64,000 nt of DNA, taken from contig NZ_CP039865.1 in NCBI RefSeq assembly GCF_005160265.1, positions 4,054,828 to 4,118,827 of the forward strand, written 5' to 3'. Origin of the DNA: Phreatobacter aquaticus. GTDB lineage: Bacteria > Pseudomonadota > Alphaproteobacteria > Rhizobiales > Phreatobacteraceae. The notes under the pieces were generated by a model. The model had not been told where the DNA came from, ran no database searches, and saw only the letters and a program-made list of their open reading frames with translations. Of this stretch, positions 21,085 through 29,466 are shown in pieces (positions within the stretch are counted from its first letter, which is position 1; every line of letters starts with the position of its first letter). A program made the position numbers and the translations under genes.

Positions 21085-23988
21085 TCACGGGCGGGCAACG
21101 AAGGCGATCCGCCGATTGCGGATCTTGTTCGCCAGGCTGTCGTTCGGCACGAGGGGGCGGCTCGCGCCGAACCCCTGGGGGCTCAACCGCGCCGCCGCTA
21201 TGCCCTGCTGGATCAGCAGGCTGACCACGGCCTGCGCACGGCGCTCGGACAGATCGAGATTCTGCGCGCTGGGGCCATCGGAATCCGTGTGCCCCTCGAC
21301 CGTGAAGGCGGTTGCCGGGCACTCCTTCATGACCAGGGCGATACGGTTGACCAGGGCGACGGCCTCGGGACGAAGCTGGTCCCGGCCAAGCTGGAACGTG
21401 ATCGTGCCCTGCCCCACCGCCTCGCGCACCTTCGCCTGGCATTGTTCGGCATTGTCCGGTGTGGCGGGTGGAACTGTTGCGCGCACCGGCTGCGATGTGG
21501 GCACCAGTACGGGTGCCGGAACCCGGATCTGATCGCGGCTCTGCCACCCCGTGGGCAAACCGTCACGAAGACTGTTCCGCACAGCCTCGATCTCGGCGCC
21601 GGTCACCGCCTGCCCGGCAAGGCCCAGGCTGCGGTCGGCAATATCGGCCCGTCCGCGCTCAAGCCGCGCCACGAGTTCGATGGCAAGCCGGGCCGCTGCC
21701 GCGAAGCCCTCGGGCGCGCCTTCCGCGAGTTCCTGCGCATCGCGGACCGCCAGCGGCTGAAAGGCCCGCATCGCGTTGTCGCGGTTGCTCGCCCGCACAG
21801 CGTCCGATGGCGCATAGCCCTGGAGCAGCACACCGGAGGCCGTCTTTTCGACAAACCAGCCATAGGGAGAGACGATGGGTGGACGGATCGACGCCGCATG
21901 GAGGCGCCCACCGCCCGGAAGCGCTGCCTGCCGGATCGCCAGATTGACCGCGACAAAGCCCGCTCGATCCCGCGCCTGGCCCTCGATCCGGAACGCGCCA
22001 TCCTCCAGGCGCACGGCCCCCGTGCTGAGCCGCGCCAGCTGGGCGAGAGCGAAGCGATTGGCGGCCACCCAGTCGATCGCATCGGGCTGGCCGGTTGCGA
22101 TCCGGATCCGGTCGTCCACCGCACGGCCCGGCAATGCCAGCCGCGCCGCCTCCAGGATCGCGGTCTTCTCGGCCTCCGACATGGCGACACCATCAAGCGC
22201 GATGCGGCCGTCACTGAGTGCCAGAGTCATGATGTAGGGCCGCGATACCGGCAGGGCCGCCACCACGTCTGTCGCGGCCAGCGAGAATCCCGCCGGCAGG
22301 CCGTCGGTGCGCGCGCCCGCAGCCGCCAGCGCCGCATTGTCGATTCCGGCCTGTCCCTTGCCGGTGACAGTCACACGGCCGTCGAGGATCGCCACCCTGC
22401 CCTCGCTCATGCGCGCCAGCTGGCCAAGCCCGAAACCGGCGGCTGCGCCGAAGCCGGACAAGGCACCATCCGCGATCCGTGTCTGGTCGCTGATCGTGCG
22501 GCCCTCGAACACGGCCCGTGCCTGGGTCAGCAAAGCGTCGCGCACGCTGACCGAGGGGACATGCCCCTTCAACGTGACCTCGCCGCCAGCGAGCTCGGCA
22601 GTCCACGAAAACGGCGCGATTCGCGGCGGCGAAAGGCTGAGCGACCCCGCCGTGAAGCCTTCCGGCAACCGCGCTGCCTCCGCTTTCAGCGCTTCATCGT
22701 CGTCAAACGACGCCGCGCGACCCGCGACCGCCAGACGTGTGTCGGAGAGCCCGACCTCGCCCGAAACCATGCGGACGGCGAGCCGCCCCGCCTGAACGGC
22801 CGCCTCGGCAAAGCGGGCCGGCGCCCCAAGCCCAAGCTGAATCCGGTCATCGATCGAGCGGCTGGGACCGCCGGCCCGGAGCGCCGCCAGCAGGGCATCG
22901 CGCGCCGGCTCGTCCGGGAGATGACCCGACAGCCGGACAACATCCGCTTCAACCGCGATCCCGAGGCGATAGGGCGTAATCAGCGGCGCCGTCACCGACA
23001 CTGCCCCAGCCGTGAAGCCGGCCGGCATCCGATTACGCCAGGCGGCGACCACTCCCCGGTAGGCCCCGGCATCGGGCGCGGTGCCTTCAACCGCCAGGAC
23101 CCTGTCGCGCACCGACGCGCGAGCCGAATTGAGCCGGGCCGTCTGCTCGATAAGAAACAAGGCGGCGGCCTCGAAACCGGCCGGCTCGCCACTGGCATCC
23201 TGAAGCCGGTCGACGACCGCCTGCTGGCCAAAGGCAGCATGGAGCGCCGCGATCAGCCGGCCCCGCGCCGCGCCGCCCGGGACATGGCCCGATGCGGCGA
23301 CACCCTGCGCGTCGCGCTCCAGCTCGAACAGATAGGGCGCGGCGCGCGGCAGTGCGAGTTGCAGGTCGGCCAGCCGGTAGGTGCCGGACAAGGCTGCCAT
23401 CGCGCGGCGGACGATTCCAGCCGTTTCTTCATTTTCAACAATAGCTTGCAGAGACACGTTAACGTTGTTGATGACCGCCGTACCGGAGACTGCCGAGCCC
23501 AGACTGGCCGCCAGAAGAGCAGCAGTTCCGGCGAAACCGTCCGGCGCGCCGCGACCGAATTGCAGGCGGTCGACAACGTCGCGGCCCGGCATGGCGGCAC
23601 CGATGGCGCGCAGGATGTCGCTGCGGACAGCGTCGCTCGGCACATAGCCCGTCACGACAGCACGCGTGGCACTTGTCTCGAGCGACCACAGATAGGGCTT
23701 CTGCTCGGCCATCAGGCGGGTGGTGTCAGTCACCTGCCGCACGCCTGGAACCCGCGCAACCGAAGGCGCAGCCAAGGCGCGAGCCGCCAGTTCCAGCGCT
23801 TCGCCGGCCAATACGACGTCGCGTCCGGAGACCTCCACCCTCGCCCAGGTCAGGCTCTCGGCCTTCAATTGCGCCGAGGCGCGATCGGCAATCACCTCGG
23901 ACACCAAGGGTTCCACGTCGCGCACCGCCAAAAGGCCCAGAACAGCCAGCGGGATCAGGCCGGCAATGACAGCCCAGCGCGGAAACAT
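21085..23988 (-). CDS. large envelope protein: BON-like repeats plus C-terminal OmpA domain
   Basis: 967 residues from ATG 23988, which has GGAGGAG six bases upstream; the longer frame adds 44 unconvincing residues. An N-terminal membrane segment (about 6-22) leads into a first BON-like unit. Six tandem modules of about 120-125 residues follow, each starting with a Pro-Tyr or Pro-Phe turn at about 98, 218, 339, 459, 584 and 708, then G-x-V/L-P-S and a DR..G.GAP-F segment. The OmpA/MotB peptidoglycan-binding domain (about 850-967) has TFQLGRDQLRPEA, VEGHTDSDG, LSERRAQAV and a final NRRIAFVAR. A role linking inner membrane and cell wall is inferred. Confidence 0.8.
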   Translation of the reverse strand: MFPRWAVIAGLIPLAVLGLLAVRDVEPLVSEVIADRASAQLKAESLTWARVEVSGRDVVLAGEALELAARALAAPSVARVPGVRQVTDTTRLMAEQKPYLWSLETSATRAVVTGYVPSDAVRSDILRAIGAAMPGRDVVDRLQFGRGAPDGFAGTAALLAASLGSAVSGTAVINNVNVSLQAIVENEETAGIVRRAMAALSGTYRLADLQLALPRAAPYLFELERDAQGVAASGHVPGGAARGRLIAALHAAFGQQAVVDRLQDASGEPAGFEAAALFLIEQTARLNSARASVRDRVLAVEGTAPDAGAYRGVVAAWRNRMPAGFTAGAVSVTAPLITPYRLGIAVEADVVRLSGHLPDEPARDALLAALRAGGPSRSIDDRIQLGLGAPARFAEAAVQAGRLAVRMVSGEVGLSDTRLAVAGRAASFDDDEALKAEAARLPEGFTAGSLSLSPPRIAPFSWTAELAGGEVTLKGHVPSVSVRDALLTQARAVFEGRTISDQTRIADGALSGFGAAAGFGLGQLARMSEGRVAILDGRVTVTGKGQAGIDNAALAAAGARTDGLPAGFSLAATDVVAALPVSRPYIMTLALSDGRIALDGVAMSEAEKTAILEAARLALPGRAVDDRIRIATGQPDAIDWVAANRFALAQLARLSTGAVRLEDGAFRIEGQARDRAGFVAVNLAIRQAALPGGGRLHAASIRPPIVSPYGWFVEKTASGVLLQGYAPSDAVRASNRDNAMRAFQPLAVRDAQELAEGAPEGFAAAARLAIELVARLERGRADIADRSLGLAGQAVTGAEIEAVRNSLRDGLPTGWQSRDQIRVPAPVLVPTSQPVRATVPPATPDNAEQCQAKVREAVGQGTITFQLGRDQLRPEAVALVNRIALVMKECPATAFTVEGHTDSDGPSAQNLDLSERRAQAVVSLLIQQGIAAARLSPQGFGASRPLVPNDSLANKIRNRRIAFVARP

Positions 23989-24125
23989 GCCCATCTCCTC
24001 CCCGGCAGCCACAATCGGGCACAGACCGCGTCGAACATGGCCGAGATTCTGTGGAGTCGATAGGAGCTGATCACTTTGGGCGGGGGCTATCCCCAACAAG
24101 CCCGCACACCACGGCGCCACCCGAC

Positions 24126-24154
24126 GAAAAAACCCCGGCGATTGTTCGCCGGGG
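24126..24154 (-). terminator. rho-independent terminator of the left porin gene
   Basis: Minus-strand hairpin: CCCCGGCGA paired with TCGCCGGGG (24133-24141 and 24146-24154) around a 4-base loop, followed by TTTTTTC. It lies about 30 bases after the porin stop and is nearly identical to the terminator of the right porin. Confidence 0.9.
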
Positions 24155-24159
24155 CTTCT

Positions 24160-24175
24160 TCAGATCGAGATCTGA
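24160..24175. repeat. 16-base palindrome in the 3' UTR of the left porin
   Basis: TCAGATC and GATCTGA flank a two-base centre reading GA on the plus strand. The same element, with centre TC, occurs at 31085-31100 after the right porin, so the two copies are in inverted orientation. It lies between stop codon and terminator in both cases. It could be an mRNA stem or simply part of the duplicated unit. Confidence 0.6.
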
Positions 24176-24182
24176 GACGGGA

Positions 24183-25688
24183 TCAGAAGTTCCGCTGAAC
24201 GCGGAGGGTGGTGTAGAGGTTCTGATCCGAGGTCTTGCACGCGAGGGTGCTCGCGACAACGGCAGAACCGTTGGAGTTGCAAGTGGCGTTGGCAGCCTGA
24301 GTGGCGGTGCCGGAGTTCACGCCCGAGCGGCTGATCGAGCCGTAGACAACCTCGAGGCCGAGGTCGAGGTTACGAACCGGCGACCAGACGATGTTCGCGC
24401 CAACCGTCCAGAGCTTGAAGTCCGGGAGGGTGGTCGAAGCGAGCGGAGCGTCGACGCTGGCATAGGTACCGAACAGCGACGAGCGCAGGTTCGGGGTCCA
24501 GAAGTGACGGAAGCCGGCGGCAACGCCCCAAGCCTTCGTCGTCTGGATGACATTGCCAGCAGCGGTGTTCACGATCGCATCGCGATAGTTCATCACGAGA
24601 CCGCCGCCCTGCGAGAAGTTGAACGGGCCGGAGGTGTTGTTGCGGTTGGACGTGACGCCGTCGCCGTTGCTGTTGTTGATCAGGTAGCCGAGAGCGCCGT
24701 CCGTGTAGGTCGCCTGCAACCAGAACTGATCGCCACGGGTGATCATGTCGAGGTTGAGACGCAGACCAGCGCCGATCGCGAAGCCCCACTTGTCGCCAGC
24801 GGCGGCGGTCGGCGAAATCGCGCCGTTCGTTGCCGAGGTCGTGCCAGCGTAGCCGTAGTCCTTGATCTGGCGGAACGCACCCATCAACTGGGCCGAACCC
24901 CAACCCTGATCGACGCGCAGGTTGGCGACGATGTCCGGAACGTCCTGGCGGCCATAGGTCAGGCCGTTGACCGTCGAAAGCGGACGGCTTCCGAGCGAGA
25001 TCGTCTGACCGGCAGCCGTCGTGAACGTGTCGAGGTTGCCGACTTCGGCGATACGACGATCTTCGATCGAGAGGGTGGCCGAGAAGCCCGAACCGAACGA
25101 GGCGGTGTAGGCCAGGAGGTTGGTGGATGTGGCGCGAGCCGTGGTGGGGTTGCCCAGCAGGTTCACATCGCCCTGGTAGAAGTTGAAGAACGAGGCCGAG
25201 TAGCCGAACGTGAAGCCAGCGAACTGGATGAACGCGCGGTCCATGATGGCCAGCGTCGAGCGCGGGTTGTTGTTACCGGCGTTGAGGCCCGAACCCATGT
25301 AACCCGACGACTCACCGCGACGGATGGTGAACTGGGCGAACGAGCGCAGCAGACCATATTCCGTGTTGGAGCGGGCGTCGAAGTTGATGCCGAAGCGCGA
25401 CTGGAAGGCCGAGGTGTTGTCGAAAGCGCCGTTCGAGATGTTCACGGCGCCGTTCGAGAGCGTGTTGCTCGTGTGGTTCAGATAGACCGTGTAGTCGGCG
25501 CGCACATAGCCGCCGATACGAAGGCAGGTGTCAGTGCCCGGGATGAAGAAGAAGCCAGCGCCGTACGTGTCGCAGATGCGGACGTATTCAGCGGGGGCAG
25601 CCTTGCCCGGAAGATCGGCAGCCTGAGCGCCGGCAATGGCAGCGAAGCCAGCGGCGGTGCCGAGAAGAAGGCTCTTGACCGTCTTCAT
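24183..25688 (-). CDS. outer-membrane porin (rhizobial type), intact copy
   Basis: 501 residues from ATG 25688, which has GGAGG eight bases upstream. The signal peptide MKTVKSLLLGTAAGFAAIAG ends at AQA, and the mature protein begins ADLPGKAAPAEYVRICDTYG. CLRIGGYVRADY and the terminal TTLRVQRNF (last residue Phe, needed for outer-membrane assembly) identify the porin family common in Hyphomicrobiales. It should form a 16-strand trimeric barrel for small solutes. Codon use is strongly biased to a few codons, as in highly expressed genes. The right porin (29467-31077) is closely similar, with differences gathered in presumed surface loops. Confidence 0.93.
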   Translation of the reverse strand: MKTVKSLLLGTAAGFAAIAGAQAADLPGKAAPAEYVRICDTYGAGFFFIPGTDTCLRIGGYVRADYTVYLNHTSNTLSNGAVNISNGAFDNTSAFQSRFGINFDARSNTEYGLLRSFAQFTIRRGESSGYMGSGLNAGNNNPRSTLAIMDRAFIQFAGFTFGYSASFFNFYQGDVNLLGNPTTARATSTNLLAYTASFGSGFSATLSIEDRRIAEVGNLDTFTTAAGQTISLGSRPLSTVNGLTYGRQDVPDIVANLRVDQGWGSAQLMGAFRQIKDYGYAGTTSATNGAISPTAAAGDKWGFAIGAGLRLNLDMITRGDQFWLQATYTDGALGYLINNSNGDGVTSNRNNTSGPFNFSQGGGLVMNYRDAIVNTAAGNVIQTTKAWGVAAGFRHFWTPNLRSSLFGTYASVDAPLASTTLPDFKLWTVGANIVWSPVRNLDLGLEVVYGSISRSGVNSGTATQAANATCNSNGSAVVASTLACKTSDQNLYTTLRVQRNF

Positions 25689-26194
25689 GTTGTAGACCTC
25701 CAAAGTTTCTCCTGAAAGGGAGCGTGGGTTCCTTTAACTTGCCGGTTTCCCGGCGAGGCTTAGGAGCCCTTTATTCCCCGCGAGCCGCCTTTTTTGTCTC
25801 CGGGGTGCGAAACCGTGCGAACCCAAAAGAGGCGGTGCGACCGGGGTGCCCCCCTTCGTCGCAAGGTCACCATTACCGATGGCATCCAGCCGATCAATCG
25901 AAAGAACGCCGTTCACGTCCTCCCGGCGAGGCTTTGCCCCCAAGTGTTGCAGGAAGGTCACGCAGGCCTTAACCGCCGAGCGCCTCCGCCAAGCCACTCT
26001 AAGCTCTTGGAATAGTTCTGACAATTTTCGGAATTGGTGATCACGAAACCGTTAGGTGACGTTAACCGTTACGGCGCACCGGGTTGTGCCCGTGGCCGGC
26101 ACCAACCGCCTGGACCGGATGCCGCCGAGCGCGAATCCCCGTCCCCCGAGCGCTCGGGAACAGGCGACTCGGTACCTTTTGGCGGGTGCGCGGC
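25689..26194. other. non-coding region upstream of the left porin
   Basis: About 500 bases without a convincing gene. The first 40 bases upstream of the porin start carry its ribosome site and leader. Further out lies CCGGTTTCCCGG at 25742-25753, which can form a small hairpin in the leader. Short frames here (for example 25734-26024) have no family resemblance. A GGTGATCACG element near 26036 is palindromic over eight bases. The porin promoter must lie in this stretch, but I could not place its -10 and -35 boxes with confidence. Confidence 0.5.
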
Positions 26195-26962
26195 CTAGAT
26201 GGCGGCGCCGTCGCTCACCAGTTCGCCCTCGAGCGCGCCCCTGACGGCAAGGCCGGCGGCTCTGAGGTCTGCGTGCGCGCGGTGGCGCGGGTGCTGGAGT
26301 TCGACGCTATGTAGCCCGGTAATGCGCCCGGGCGAGCCCGACAGCACGATGATCCGGTCGGCGAGATAGGTCGCCTCGTCGATATCGTGGGTGACGAACA
26401 GCACTGTCTTGCCCGTTGCCTGGCGGATTCGGGTCAGTTCGTCCTGCAGTGCCTCGCGGGTGATGGCGTCGAGCGCGGAAAACGGCTCGTCCATCAACAG
26501 GACATCCGGCTCAACCGCCAGGGCGCGCGCCAGCGCCACGCGCTGCCGCTGGCCGCCGGAGAGCTGGTGGGGGAATCGCGTGGCGAGATCGGCCAGGCCG
26601 ACAAGGGCCAGCGAGGCCAGCGCGCGGCGGTGGCGCTCGGCCCGGGTGAGGCGAAGCTTTTCGAGCCCCAGACCCACATTGTCGATCACACGCCGCCAGG
26701 GCAGAAGCCGGGCATCCTGGAAGACGAGCGCCAGGGCCGGACCGTCGGAGGAGGCGGGCGCGACGGCGACCGTTCCGCCGCTTGGCTTGGCAAGGCCGAT
26801 CAGCACGCGCAGCAATGTCGACTTGCCGACGCCGGAGGGCCCGACGATGGCCAGGAACTCGCCGCGCCGGACCGTCAGGTCCAGATTGTCGAGCACGCGG
26901 GTCTTCTGGCCATCGCGCTCGAAGGTGAGCGACAGGCCGCGGATATCGATCACGCCTTCCAT
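26195..26962 (-). CDS. ABC importer ATPase (nitrate/sulfonate/taurine type)
   Basis: 255 residues. Walker A is GPSGVGKS, the Q-loop VFQDARLLPWRRV is typical of SsuB/TauB-like ATPases, the signature is LSGGQRQRVALARAL, Walker B is VLLMDEPFSALD, and FVTHDIDEA gives the switch His. The start ATG 26962 overlaps the permease stop by 13 bases. The open frame continues upstream through the permease in another phase, but this is not homologous. Together with the permease and binding protein it forms a complete importer. The substrate is probably an organosulfur or aromatic/nitrogenous anion. Confidence 0.88.
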   Translation of the reverse strand: MEGVIDIRGLSLTFERDGQKTRVLDNLDLTVRRGEFLAIVGPSGVGKSTLLRVLIGLAKPSGGTVAVAPASSDGPALALVFQDARLLPWRRVIDNVGLGLEKLRLTRAERHRRALASLALVGLADLATRFPHQLSGGQRQRVALARALAVEPDVLLMDEPFSALDAITREALQDELTRIRQATGKTVLFVTHDIDEATYLADRIIVLSGSPGRITGLHSVELQHPRHRAHADLRAAGLAVRGALEGELVSDGAAI

Positions 26963-27687
26963 TGCAACAGCCGTCCCTGCAGAGCCACGAAGACCGTATC
27001 GAGCAGGCCGTAGAGCCCGGCCATGGTCAGCATGTAGACAACCACGATATCGGTCGCGAGCAGGCTGGAGGCCTGCATCATCCGCTGGCCGAGCCCCGCG
27101 ACGCCGAAGATCTCGGCGGCCACCACCGCCATCCAGGCCTGACCGATGGCGGTGCGGACACCAACCAGAAGGCCAGGTGTCGCCGCCGGCAGCAGAACCT
27201 TGATCAGGCGCTCGGGCCCCGAGCGGAAGCCGAAGGCATCGGCCACCTCGATCAGATCGCGATCGACCGAGCTGATGGCGCCATGGGCGGCGAAATAGAC
27301 GATCCAGAACACACCAATGGCGATGATGAAGACAGCGGCCGAGGGCGCGACGCCGAACCAGATGATGGCAAACGGCACCCAGGCGAGCCCCGGCACCGGC
27401 CTCAGCACGCGCACCACCCAGGAGGTCAGGCGCTCCATCGGCCGGTACATGCCGGTGACAATGCCGAGTGCGATGCCCAGCAGCGTGCCGGTCGCCAGGC
27501 CCAATGTGTAATGGCCGAGCGAATTCCAGATCGCGGCCAGCCATTCGCCGGAGGTGAATTCGCGCAGGAAGGCGGCCGGCAGCACGCTCGGCGGCGGCAG
27601 GAAGGCCGGGTTGACCAGACCAAGCCGCGGAACGGCTTCCCATACCGCCAGGAAGATCAGCAGGCCGAGCGGCGGCAGAAGGCGCAT
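26950..27687 (-). CDS. ABC importer permease (nitrate/sulfonate/taurine type)
   Basis: 245 residues from ATG 27687. About six membrane helices; the cytoplasmic EAA loop is seen around EVADAFGFRSGPERLIKVLLPAATPGLL, with the conserved Gly. FAIIWFGVAPSAAVFIIAIGVFWIVYF is a typical SsuC/TauC stretch. No strong ribosome site precedes the ATG. A GTG at 27705, just behind the stop of the binding-protein gene, is an alternative start. Translational coupling with both neighbours is likely. Confidence 0.85.
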   Translation of the reverse strand: MRLLPPLGLLIFLAVWEAVPRLGLVNPAFLPPPSVLPAAFLREFTSGEWLAAIWNSLGHYTLGLATGTLLGIALGIVTGMYRPMERLTSWVVRVLRPVPGLAWVPFAIIWFGVAPSAAVFIIAIGVFWIVYFAAHGAISSVDRDLIEVADAFGFRSGPERLIKVLLPAATPGLLVGVRTAIGQAWMAVVAAEIFGVAGLGQRMMQASSLLATDIVVVYMLTMAGLYGLLDTVFVALQGRLLQWKA

Positions 27688-27706
27688 GAGCGGTGTGGTT
27701 GCCACG

Positions 27707-28723
27707 TCAGGACGCCGTGGCGCGCAGGAAGAAGCTGGTGTCGAACAGGCCGTCGAGCGGCGCCTCGCGGTCGAGCGCGCCGATCTTGACCTGATAGCGC
27801 TGGAGGGCAGCGGTTGCCTCGATGATGCGGCGCGGATCGGCGGTGAACTTCGACGAGGGCGACACCAGCGCCTTGCCGATGGTCGCGCCGTCAACAATGC
27901 CCTTGCCGAGTGCCTGCTCGACATGGACCGCGGCGCGCGCGGGATCCGTGCCGATCAGCCGGACGGCCCTGACCGCGCCATTGACGATGGCCTGCACCTT
28001 GTCGCTGTGGTCGCGCAGGAAGGCCGCTGTCACGGCGATGACGGTGCCGGGCTGGTCCGGGAACATCACGCCGCCCAGAGCCACCACCTTGATGCCGGGA
28101 TCGCGCTGCGTGACGATGGTCACCGCCGGCTCGCGCACGGTGCCGCCCTCGACGGCGCCGACCAGAATGGCCTGCTGGGTGGCATCAATGCCCATGGCGA
28201 TGATCGCGGCATCGGCGCGGTCGGTCTTGGTCACCTCCCACAGCCAGTGCTGCAGCGTGGCATTCGGCACCGAGCCGGCGGGCTGGGTGGCCAGCCGCGC
28301 CGGCGATCCGGTTGCGGCCCGATAGCGCTTGAAGGCTTCCGCCGGCGCGACGCCCGGCTCGAAGAAGCGAGCGAGCTTCGGGGTGACGACGACTGTCATC
28401 TCCTCCACAGCGGTCGAGGCGACCACCTTGATGTCGATGCCGCGCGTGCGGGCGACCGCCAGCGGCGCAACGCCGGCCACATAGACGTCGATCGTGCCGG
28501 AGGCCAGCGCCTGGATCATGTTCGGCCCGGACTCGAATGTCGTGTAGCGGGTGGCGAGCCCACTGTCCTTCAGCCAGCCCTCGCGGTCCGCGATGAAGAC
28601 TGGGGCCGCCGCCAGAATCGGGATGACGCCGATCCGCGCGGTGACGGGCGCCTGGGCGAGCGCCAGGCGTCCGGAGGCGGCGACAAGGGGAGCGGCGAGA
28701 GCGGCACGGCGGGAGAGCAACAT
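27707..28723 (-). CDS. ABC importer substrate-binding protein (SsuA/TauA-like)
   Basis: 338 residues. The N-terminus MLLSRRAALAAPLVAASG has a twin-arginine-like SRRA start and cleavage near LALAQA. The mature part follows the NMT1/SsuA periplasmic-binding fold: ARIGVIPILAAAPVFIADREGWLKDSGL, then SGPNMIQALASGTIDVYVAGVAPL. This family binds alkanesulfonates, taurine, nitrate or pyrimidine precursors; the pocket residues do not settle which. It leads the three-gene importer operon. The 155 bases upstream are comparatively AT-rich and separate it from the Lrp gene. Confidence 0.85.
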   Translation of the reverse strand: MLLSRRAALAAPLVAASGRLALAQAPVTARIGVIPILAAAPVFIADREGWLKDSGLATRYTTFESGPNMIQALASGTIDVYVAGVAPLAVARTRGIDIKVVASTAVEEMTVVVTPKLARFFEPGVAPAEAFKRYRAATGSPARLATQPAGSVPNATLQHWLWEVTKTDRADAAIIAMGIDATQQAILVGAVEGGTVREPAVTIVTQRDPGIKVVALGGVMFPDQPGTVIAVTAAFLRDHSDKVQAIVNGAVRAVRLIGTDPARAAVHVEQALGKGIVDGATIGKALVSPSSKFTADPRRIIEATAALQRYQVKIGALDREAPLDGLFDTSFFLRATAS

Positions 28724-28878
28724 GGGGGAACTCCTGAATTTGCCCGTTACATAGAAAATTTATGCCAATTTCCGCAACGGGTCGCCTGAAATAATGACCG
28801 GCATTGCTGTGACTGCGGCAATCGCAATAAGAATATTCTGTTTTGCGAGATCCGATAGAATGGCGCCCTATGCGCGTC

Positions 28879-29349
28879 TCACTTGGCTGCTGGCATCGGG
28901 GGGACCTGATAGGCGGTGGTCGACTTGATCCGCTCCATCGCGAAGCGCGATGTGACGTTCTTCAGCGGGATGGTCTCGATCAGCTTCTTGTAGAACGTGT
29001 CATAGGCCGCCATGTCGGTGACCACGACGCGCAGCATGTAGTCGACATCGCCGGCTATCCGGTAGAATTCCATCACCTCCGGCAAGGCGGCCACCGTCTC
29101 GGCGAAGCGGCCAAGCCATTCGCGCGAATGGTCGTTGGTTTCGATCGACACGAAGACGGTGAGGCCGAGGCCGAGCTTTTCCGGCGACACCAGCGCCACG
29201 CGCTTCACCAGATAGCCGTTGGCTTCCAGCTTCTGGATGCGCTTCCAGCAGGGCGTCTGCGACAGGTGCACGCGCTCCGCCAGCTCGGCGATGGAGAGGG
29301 TGGCGTCCTCCTGCAGGATGGTCAGAATCTTCCGGTCGATGGCATCCAC
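28879..29349 (-). CDS. Lrp/AsnC-family transcriptional regulator
   Basis: 156 residues. The helix-turn-helix is at LSIAELAERVHLSQTPCWKRIQKLEANG (about 18-46), followed by the RAM/ligand domain with VFVSIETNDHS, EVMEFYRIAGDVDYMLRVVV and the final strand. Members form dimers and octamers and answer to amino acids. It is upstream of, and co-oriented with, the importer genes. A long palindrome at 29374-29414 lies just before its start and could be its own operator. It sits between the two porin copies. Confidence 0.88.
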   Translation of the reverse strand: MDAIDRKILTILQEDATLSIAELAERVHLSQTPCWKRIQKLEANGYLVKRVALVSPEKLGLGLTVFVSIETNDHSREWLGRFAETVAALPEVMEFYRIAGDVDYMLRVVVTDMAAYDTFYKKLIETIPLKNVTSRFAMERIKSTTAYQVPPMPAAK

Positions 29350-29373
29350 GTCAAAAATCCTCGGTTCTCAGAA

Positions 29374-29414
29374 AAATAATCCTCTTTATCCCACTTTGTG
29401 GGATAAGATTATTT
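29374..29414. promoter_or_regulatory. long compound palindrome upstream of the lrp-like gene
   Basis: The outer arms AAATAATC (29374-29381) and GATTATTT (29407-29414) and inner arms TTATCCCAC (29386-29394) and GTGGGATAA (29398-29406) are exact inverted repeats around a TTT centre. It begins 25 bases upstream of the regulator start and is the most AT-rich spot nearby. Lrp-type proteins bind AT-rich palindromes in their own promoters, so autoregulation is the simplest reading. It also lies upstream of the right porin. Confidence 0.6.
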
Positions 29415-29466
29415 CAGAAGCCCAATTTGTGGCTCTACTAGAGAATATTTTTGCGATTTTGGCAAG

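Noticed and set aside
20950-24063. Open frame of 1037 codons opposite the BON/OmpA gene
   Set aside because: Longest frame in the region, but composition is typical antisense (Arg, Gly, His, Gln). The minus-strand protein has a ribosome site, a membrane anchor, repeats and a recognisable OmpA domain.
24051-25715. Open frame of 554 codons opposite the left porin
   Set aside because: A similar antisense frame occurs opposite the right porin, so it follows from the biased codon use of porins and not from a shared second protein.
25734-26024. 96-codon frame upstream of the left porin
   Set aside because: No ribosome site or family resemblance, and it overlaps the porin leader region.
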